Assembly: GCF_000425105.1 (NCBI RefSeq)
Contig: NZ_KE384303.1
Location: forward strand, 186,001-250,000
DNA: 64,000 nt
Origin: Agrococcus lahaulensis DSM 17612
Lineage (GTDB): Bacteria > Actinomycetota > Actinomycetes > Actinomycetales > Microbacteriaceae
Reading direction: 5' to 3'
Position 1 is the first letter of the stretch. Each line of letters opens with the position of its first letter. The notes under the pieces were generated by a model. The model was not told where the DNA came from. It saw only the letters and a program-made list of their open reading frames with translations, and did not search any database. The translations under genes were made by a program, and so were the position numbers. Of the stretch, positions 58,895 through 64,000 are shown one piece after another.

Positions 58895-61044
58895 TCCGCC
58901 GCGCGCCGAGCGTCGGGCTGCTCATGCTCGCGATCGCGGCCGCGTGCGTGCCGATGTGGTGGATCTTCGGCACCCTCCAGCTCGTCGTCGCCGTCTCGGT
59001 CTCGCTGCTCGTCGGCGCCGGCATCGGCGTCCTCGGCGCGGTGCGCCGCTGGGGGTCCCTGTCGATGCTGCTCGTCGCGCTCGTCGCGCTCGCGGTGCTC
59101 GCCGTGCCGCTCACCGCCCCGCAGCGCATCGGGCGCGGCGAGTGGGGCGAGGGGCTCGTCGACGCGGCGGCCGCAGCGGTGCTCGCCTGGCGGAGGCTGC
59201 TGACGATCGGGCTGCCGGTCGGCACGAGCGACTCGCTGCTCATGGCGCCGGTGCTGCTCGTGCTCTTCGGCACCCTCATCGGCGTGTGGATCGCGCTGCG
59301 CTCGCGATCGGCGGAGTCGGCGGCGCTCGTGCCCGCGGTCATCGGCGTGTGGGCGATCCTCTGGGGGCCGCTCGCGATGCCCGTCCCATGGTTGCTCGGC
59401 ATGATCGCGCTCGTGCCGATCGGGGCGTACATCACCGTCGTGCGGCAGGCGAGGCGCCGCAGCCGCGCACCGCGCGCACTCTCGTCGCTCGCGCGGCGCG
59501 TCGGCGCGGGCGTCGCGGTCGCGGTCGTCGCCGCGGCCGCGGCGGGCACGGCGGGTGCGCTCGTCGAGCTGCCGGAGCGCGTCGTGCTGCGCGGCGGGAG
59601 CACGTCGTCGGTGGAGCTGCCCGGCGCGTCGCCGATGGCCTCCTACCGCTCGTTCTGGGCGGAGGATCGGCGCGGTGCCCGCCAGCTCACCGCCACGGGC
59701 CTCGTGCCGGGGGACCGCATCCGCATCGCCGCCCTCGACGGCTACGACGGCGAGGTGCTCACGGTCGAGCGCGCCGGCTTCGAGCGCGTCGCGAGCGCCG
59801 AGGAGGGCAGCGGCCGGCTCGTCGGCATCACGATCGACGAGCTCTCGACCCCGTGGCTGCCGACGGTCGGCGTGCCGAGCGGGGTGCGCTTCGTCGGCGA
59901 GCGCGCCGAGCAGCTCGGCTCGACGCTCCACCGCGACCGCGACCTGCGCACGCTCATCGTCGAGGCGGGGCTGCGGCCCGGCGACGGCTTCCAGATGCAG
60001 GTCGAGCAGGGCGCGCCGATCGTGCCGCCCGAGCAGGTGCGGGAGCTCGTGCCAGCCGACCCGGTGCGCGCCGCGATCGAGCTGCCGGAGGAGATGCTCA
60101 CCGCGCTCGCCGCCTGGACGCGCGACGCCGAGACGCCGGGCGCGCGCCTGCACGCGATGGTCGAGGGCATGCGCGCGAGCGGCTACATCAGCCACGGCGT
60201 GCTCGAGGACGAGGCGACCTCGCGGCCCGGCCACTCCCGCGAGCGGCTCACCGAGCTCTTCTCCGAGCCGATGATCGGCGACGCCGAGCAGTACTCGACG
60301 GCGGCGATGCTGCTCGCGCGCCAGCTCGGCTTCGACGCGCGCGTCGTGGTGGGCTTCACGCCCGACGCGATCGAGCCCGGCCAGCCGACGCCGGTCGTCG
60401 GCGCCGACGCGGATGCGTGGATCGAGGTGCGCACGTCGGCGGGCTGGGTCGGCATCGACGTCTCGCCCGCTCCGCGGCCCATCCCCGAGCAGGAGCAGGG
60501 CGCGCCGGCGATCGTGGAGCAGCCGCCCGCGCAGCAGGCGCCGGCACCCGCGCCGGGCGGGCAGCGCCAGGGTGCGGACGCGGCGGCGCCGAACGCGCCC
60601 GAGCGGAGCGAGGACGGCGCCTCGAGGCTGCTCGCGGCGCTCGGCGCGGCGAGCGCGGTGCTGGGCCTGCTCGCGCTCGTCGCCGCGCTCCCGGTCGGGC
60701 TCGTGGTCGCGAAGGTCCTGCGCCGCAGGCGCCGCCGCCGCGCCGACGATCCGCGCGACCGCGCCGAGGGCGCGTGGGCGGAGCTGGTCGACGGCCTGCG
60801 GGATCGCGGCGACGCGGCGCCCGACGCGGGCACGCGGCTCGAGCAGGCGGGCGACGACGACCGGATGCGCGAGCTCGCGCACCGCGTGGACCGCGCGGTG
60901 TTCGCGCCCAGGCCCCCGAGCGAGCCCGAGGTCGACGCCGCGTGGGAGCTGAGCGACGCGGTGCTCGAGCGCCGCGACGAGGACGAGGGCCGGCTGCGCC
61001 CGCTGCTCGCGCGGCTGAACCCCGCCTCGCTCGCGCGGCGCTAG
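58891..61044 (+). CDS. TgpA-like membrane protein with degenerate transglutaminase domain
   Basis: A 717-residue protein with about six N-terminal helices (5-215), an external transglutaminase-fold domain (about 340-530), a Pro/Gln/Ala linker, another helix (about 585-608) and a cytoplasmic tail. In active TgpA proteins the Cys lies in FCEHYAS and the His in SDAHAWVE. Here these are D464-AEQY468 (Cys to Ala465) and D506-ADAW510 (His to Asp508). The Asp (D523 in GIDVSP) remains. It therefore looks like a pseudoenzyme or has another chemistry. GTG overlaps the DUF58 stop. Confidence 0.88.
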   Translation: MIRRAPSVGLLMLAIAAACVPMWWIFGTLQLVVAVSVSLLVGAGIGVLGAVRRWGSLSMLLVALVALAVLAVPLTAPQRIGRGEWGEGLVDAAAAAVLAWRRLLTIGLPVGTSDSLLMAPVLLVLFGTLIGVWIALRSRSAESAALVPAVIGVWAILWGPLAMPVPWLLGMIALVPIGAYITVVRQARRRSRAPRALSSLARRVGAGVAVAVVAAAAAGTAGALVELPERVVLRGGSTSSVELPGASPMASYRSFWAEDRRGARQLTATGLVPGDRIRIAALDGYDGEVLTVERAGFERVASAEEGSGRLVGITIDELSTPWLPTVGVPSGVRFVGERAEQLGSTLHRDRDLRTLIVEAGLRPGDGFQMQVEQGAPIVPPEQVRELVPADPVRAAIELPEEMLTALAAWTRDAETPGARLHAMVEGMRASGYISHGVLEDEATSRPGHSRERLTELFSEPMIGDAEQYSTAAMLLARQLGFDARVVVGFTPDAIEPGQPTPVVGADADAWIEVRTSAGWVGIDVSPAPRPIPEQEQGAPAIVEQPPAQQAPAPAPGGQRQGADAAAPNAPERSEDGASRLLAALGAASAVLGLLALVAALPVGLVVAKVLRRRRRRRADDPRDRAEGAWAELVDGLRDRGDAAPDAGTRLEQAGDDDRMRELAHRVDRAVFAPRPPSEPEVDAAWELSDAVLERRDEDEGRLRPLLARLNPASLARR

Positions 61045-61102
61045 CCGGAGGCGATGTCCACAGGCCCGCCGCGCGACGGCGCACCCCCGCGCCGTCGCGC
61101 GG

Positions 61103-61108
61103 CACCCT
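61103..61108 (+). promoter_or_regulatory. Putative -10 box CACCCT of the FtsK-like gene
   Basis: CACCCT ends 6 nt before the ATG at 61115, matching the arrangement at 46435. It suggests a separate transcript for the ATPase gene. Confidence 0.4.
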
Positions 61109-61114
61109 GCCGCC

Positions 61115-63826
61115 ATGGAGTCGCGCATCCACCTCCCGCGCCCGCCCGTCGAGCCGGAGCCCGCCTCGTTCCCGCTGCTCGCGAGCCTCGCGCCCGTGCT
61201 CGGCGCCGTCGCGATGTGGCTGCTGCTGCAGACGCCGACCGTGCTCGTGCTCGCGCTGCTCGGACCGGTGATCGCGCTCGCGAGCCTCGGCGACGGCCGG
61301 CGCGTGCGCCGAGCGCGAGCGCGCCGCGAGGAGGCGCGCTGGCGAGCGGAGACCGCCGATGCCGCGGAGCGCATCGACCGGGCGGTCGGGGAGCGGCGGC
61401 GGGAGCTCGAGGTCGCGCACCCCGACGCCCGCCGCGTCGCGGCGCGCCCGCCGCACGACCCGCACCGCTGGCGGCGCGAGCGCGGTGCGCCGCTCGAGGT
61501 CGTGCTCGGCGTCGGCGCGCTGCCCTCGGGCATCGTCGTCGAGGGGGTCGTCCCGTCGAGCGATCCCGCCGCCGAGCGGCTCGGCGCGGCGGCGGAGGCC
61601 GCGAGGCTGCGCTCGGCCGCGGCGGTCGTCGAGGGGCCGGTGACGGTCGACGCGCGCGCGGGGATCGGCTTCGTCGGCCCGCTCGCGATCGCGGCCGCGC
61701 TCGCCCGCGCCGCGCTCGTGCAGGTGCTCGACGCCGTCGCGCCCGACGAGGCGGAGGTGATCGCCCCCGACGACGGGATGTGGGACTGGCTCGCGCCGCT
61801 CCCGCACCCCGTGCACCGGGAGCCGGGGCGGCACGTGCGCGTCGTCGGCGACGACGTCGACGTGACGATCGCGGTCGCGCCCGCGCCGTCCCTCCTGCCG
61901 CGCGAGTGCCGCGTCGTCGTGCGCGCCGCGCTCGACGCCGCCCGGCTCGCGAGCCGCGAGCTCGAGCCGACGGCGCTCAGCGTCCGCGAGGCGGCGAGCG
62001 CCGCCCGCTCGCTCGCGCTCGCGGCCGAGCACGCGGGGCTCCGCCGCGCCGGCGCGCTCCCCGCCCGGGCCGAGCTCGACGCGCTTCCGGCGGGCGAGCG
62101 CGGCCTCGAGGCGGTGTTCCTCGTCGCCGATGCCCCGATCGCGCTCGACCTCGAGCGCGACGGTCCGCACGCGGTCGTGGGCGGCACGACCGGCGCGGGC
62201 AAGAGCGAGCTGCTCGTCGCGTGGGTCGCGGCGATGGCGGCGGGCCGCTCGACCGCGGAGGTGTCGTTCCTGCTCGTCGACTTCAAGGGCGGCGCGTCGT
62301 TCGCCGCGCTCCACGCGCTCGCGCACGTCGTGGGCGTCATGACCGACCTCGACGAGGCAGGCGCGCGCCGAGCGATCGAGAGCCTGCGCGCCGAGCTGCG
62401 CCGGCGCGAGCGCGAGCTCGCCGAGCGCGGCGCGCGCTCGATCGAGGAGGCGACGGGGCTGCCGCGGCTCGTGATCGTCGTCGACGAGTTCGCGGCGATG
62501 CTCGACGAGCTGCCCGACCTGCACCGGCTCTTCGTCGACCTCGCGGCGCGCGGCCGCTCGCTCGGCGTGCACCTCGTGCTGTGCACGCAGCGGCCCGCCG
62601 ACGCGGTGCGCGACGCGCTGCTCGCCAACTGCGGCATCCGCATCTCGCTGCGCGTCACGTCCGAGGCCGACGCCGTCGCCGTGACGGGGAGCCCCGAGGC
62701 GGCGGCGATCCCGCTCGAGGCGCGCGGCCGCTGCGTCGTGCGCGTGAGCGGCGGCGCGACGCGGCTCGCGCAGGCCGCGCTCGCCTCGCCCGCGCTCCTG
62801 CAGCGGCTCGTCTCGGCTTCCGCGGCGATGCCGAGGCCACCGCGGCCGTGGCGCGAGCCGCTGCCGGCGCGCGTGCGGCTCGCCGACGTGCCGCTTGCCA
62901 GCGGGGCCGTCGACGCGGCGGGCGACGCGGCGGGTGCCGACGGGCGCGGCGACGGGCGCGAAGTGCGGCTCGGCCTCGTCGACCGGCCCGCGCGGCAGGC
63001 CGTCGAGCCCGCGCGGTGGCGGCCGGCGACCGACGGGCCGCTCCTCGCGATCGGGGGCGCGGGCAGCGGTCGCTCGAGCCTCGCCGACCTCCTCGCGGGC
63101 CAGCTCGGCGTCGCCGTCGTCGATCGTGAGGACGCGCTGTGGGACGCGCTCGAGGAGCCCGGCCCGCTCGTCGTCGACGACCTCGACCTGCAGCTCGCGC
63201 GGCTCGGTGAGTCGCAGCAGGCGATCGCGGTGCAGCTGCTGCTGCGCCGCATGCGCGAGGGCGCCCCTGTCGCGCTGACCGCGCGCCGGGTCTCGAGCGC
63301 GATGAGCCAGGTCGCGGCGCTCGCCGAGACGCGCGTGCTGCTGCGGATCGCGAGCCGGCAGGAGCACATCGTCGCGGGCGGCGCGGGCGCGCTGCACGAC
63401 GCCGGGCTGCCGCCCGGCGCCGGGTGGCTCGCCGACGAGCGCATCCAGCTCGCGCTGCCCGACGCGAGGGCCGTGCGGCGCGCACCGGTGTCCGTGCCGA
63501 TGCCGGCCGGGCCCGTCGCGGTCGTGATGGGCGCCGGTGCCGCGCTGCCGCCGGCGCTCGCGAGCGCGGCGCGGCCGGCTTCCGGTGCGAGCGCCGCGGC
63601 GGTCGTCGGCTCGGTCGCCGAGTGGGAGGCGGCGTGGGGCGAGCTCGACCGGCTCCGCGCCGAGCGCCCTGTCGTCGTGCTCGGCGTCGACGAGCGAGCG
63701 CTCCGGCAGGTGCTGCGGCACGCGCCGCCTGCGCCGCCGATGCGCGAAGCGCCCGCCTGGGTGCTCCAGGACGGGCGCTTCGCGAGGCTCCGCTATCCGA
63801 GCAGCGACGCGACCGATGCGGGCTGA
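61115..63826 (+). CDS. FtsK/SpoIIIE-type ATPase, EccC-like (type VII secretion related)
   Basis: A 903-residue protein. Two N-terminal helices (about 22-58) precede a basic linker and a first FtsK/SpoIIIE domain with intact Walker A GGTTGAGKS (about 358) and Walker B LVIVVDEFAAML, plus LVDFKGGASF and RGRSLGVHLVLCTQRP. The second domain has Walker A GGAGSGRSS (about 647) with Arg replacing the catalytic Lys, and VVDDLDLQ as Walker B. One active and one degenerate ATPase domain with N-terminal helices is the EccC plan; FtsK motor proteins have a gamma domain, absent here. No WXG100 gene follows. Its 3' end overlaps the convergent ald by 34 bp. Confidence 0.87.
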   Translation: MESRIHLPRPPVEPEPASFPLLASLAPVLGAVAMWLLLQTPTVLVLALLGPVIALASLGDGRRVRRARARREEARWRAETADAAERIDRAVGERRRELEVAHPDARRVAARPPHDPHRWRRERGAPLEVVLGVGALPSGIVVEGVVPSSDPAAERLGAAAEAARLRSAAAVVEGPVTVDARAGIGFVGPLAIAAALARAALVQVLDAVAPDEAEVIAPDDGMWDWLAPLPHPVHREPGRHVRVVGDDVDVTIAVAPAPSLLPRECRVVVRAALDAARLASRELEPTALSVREAASAARSLALAAEHAGLRRAGALPARAELDALPAGERGLEAVFLVADAPIALDLERDGPHAVVGGTTGAGKSELLVAWVAAMAAGRSTAEVSFLLVDFKGGASFAALHALAHVVGVMTDLDEAGARRAIESLRAELRRRERELAERGARSIEEATGLPRLVIVVDEFAAMLDELPDLHRLFVDLAARGRSLGVHLVLCTQRPADAVRDALLANCGIRISLRVTSEADAVAVTGSPEAAAIPLEARGRCVVRVSGGATRLAQAALASPALLQRLVSASAAMPRPPRPWREPLPARVRLADVPLASGAVDAAGDAAGADGRGDGREVRLGLVDRPARQAVEPARWRPATDGPLLAIGGAGSGRSSLADLLAGQLGVAVVDREDALWDALEEPGPLVVDDLDLQLARLGESQQAIAVQLLLRRMREGAPVALTARRVSSAMSQVAALAETRVLLRIASRQEHIVAGGAGALHDAGLPPGAGWLADERIQLALPDARAVRRAPVSVPMPAGPVAVVMGAGAALPPALASAARPASGASAAAVVGSVAEWEAAWGELDRLRAERPVVVLGVDERALRQVLRHAPPAPPMREAPAWVLQDGRFARLRYPSSDATDAG

Positions 63827-64000
63827 AGACCGAGCGCCGAGGCGACGCCCTCGTGCGCCACCCGTCCGCCCGTGGTGTTGAGGCCGGCCGCGAGACCGGC
63901 GTCGGCCTGCAGCGCGTCGCGCCAGCCGAGGTCCGCGAGCTTCAGGGTCGCGGCGAGCGTCGCGTTCGTGAGCGCCTCCGTCGAGGTGCGCGGCACGGCG
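63793..64000 (-). CDS. ald: Alanine dehydrogenase, C-terminal end (partial)
   Basis: Only the last 68 or so codons are in the window. The sequence VPRTSTEALTNATL...LADLGWRDAL...LAAGLNTTGG matches the conserved C-terminal part of L-alanine dehydrogenase, which interconverts alanine with pyruvate and ammonia using NAD. The usual AEAHGL-like end reads ASALGLQPASVASLLG. The gene continues beyond the window on the minus strand. Its stop lies inside the 3' end of the EccC-like gene. Confidence 0.85.
   Translation of the reverse strand, partial: AVPRTSTEALTNATLAATLKLADLGWRDALQADAGLAAGLNTTGGRVAHEGVASALGLQPASVASLLG

Noticed and set aside
57688-63444. Very long open frame on the minus strand opposite the DUF58/TgpA/EccC-like genes (about 1900 codons)
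   Set aside because: It is an antisense shadow of high third-position GC. Its translation is Ser/Arg/Ala-rich with no domain, and the plus strand encodes recognisable proteins throughout.

Overview
The window is very GC-rich, gene-dense DNA from an actinobacterium. Gene order (argS-lysA-hom-thrC-thrB-rho-prfA, then prmC-tsaC-wecA-atpIBEFHAGDC), abundant GTG starts, start-stop overlaps, a DUF222/HNH endonuclease and palindromic repeats at gene ends all fit the Micrococcales, most likely Microbacteriaceae (an Agrococcus-like genus is a guess). I found no tRNA, rRNA, CRISPR array, insertion sequence or prophage. The window cuts the first gene (pilM, 5' end missing) and the last (ald, only its 3' end present).

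Layout: 1-2440 is the end of a type IV pilus pilM-pilN-pilO operon. 2480-3975 holds an intact transglutaminase-like protein facing a lipoprotein, with a 50-bp direct repeat between them. 4038-16869 is a housekeeping block: argS, a pseudo-receiver/FAD oxidoreductase fusion, a 3-methyladenine glycosylase, lysA-hom-thrC-thrB (lysine and threonine synthesis), rho and prfA. 16981-26390 separates prfA from its usual partner prmC. This stretch carries a secreted propeller protein, small membrane proteins, a P-loop kinase, an AhpD-like protein, a ferric-iron-type ABC importer, a guanidine-III riboswitch driving a two-subunit guanidinium exporter, and cysE/cysK. 26514-36635 is prmC, tsaC, wecA and the complete F1Fo ATP synthase operon. 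36632-44116 holds yaaA, an HNH endonuclease, recQ, a TfoX-like protein, an aldo/keto reductase and a gamma-glutamyltransferase family protein. 44113-46335 is a His-rich CopB-type metal ATPase behind a CsoR-like operator. 46447-48717 holds a DUF4192 protein and an SQR-like flavoprotein.

48788-63826 is the most unusual region. It runs PP2C phosphatase, transmembrane Ser/Thr kinase, a 1894-residue Ig/FN3 surface protein, MoxR ATPase, DUF58 protein and a TgpA-like membrane protein whose transglutaminase Cys and His are both replaced. It ends with an EccC-like FtsK/SpoIIIE ATPase that has one good and one degraded P-loop. The first six genes overlap or nearly abut; the ATPase follows a 70-bp gap with its own putative promoter. 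The set resembles a kinase-controlled, type VII-related export module without a WXG100 substrate gene in view.

Many genes carry a TAnnnT hexamer exactly 6-7 nt before the start codon, which points to widespread leaderless transcription.
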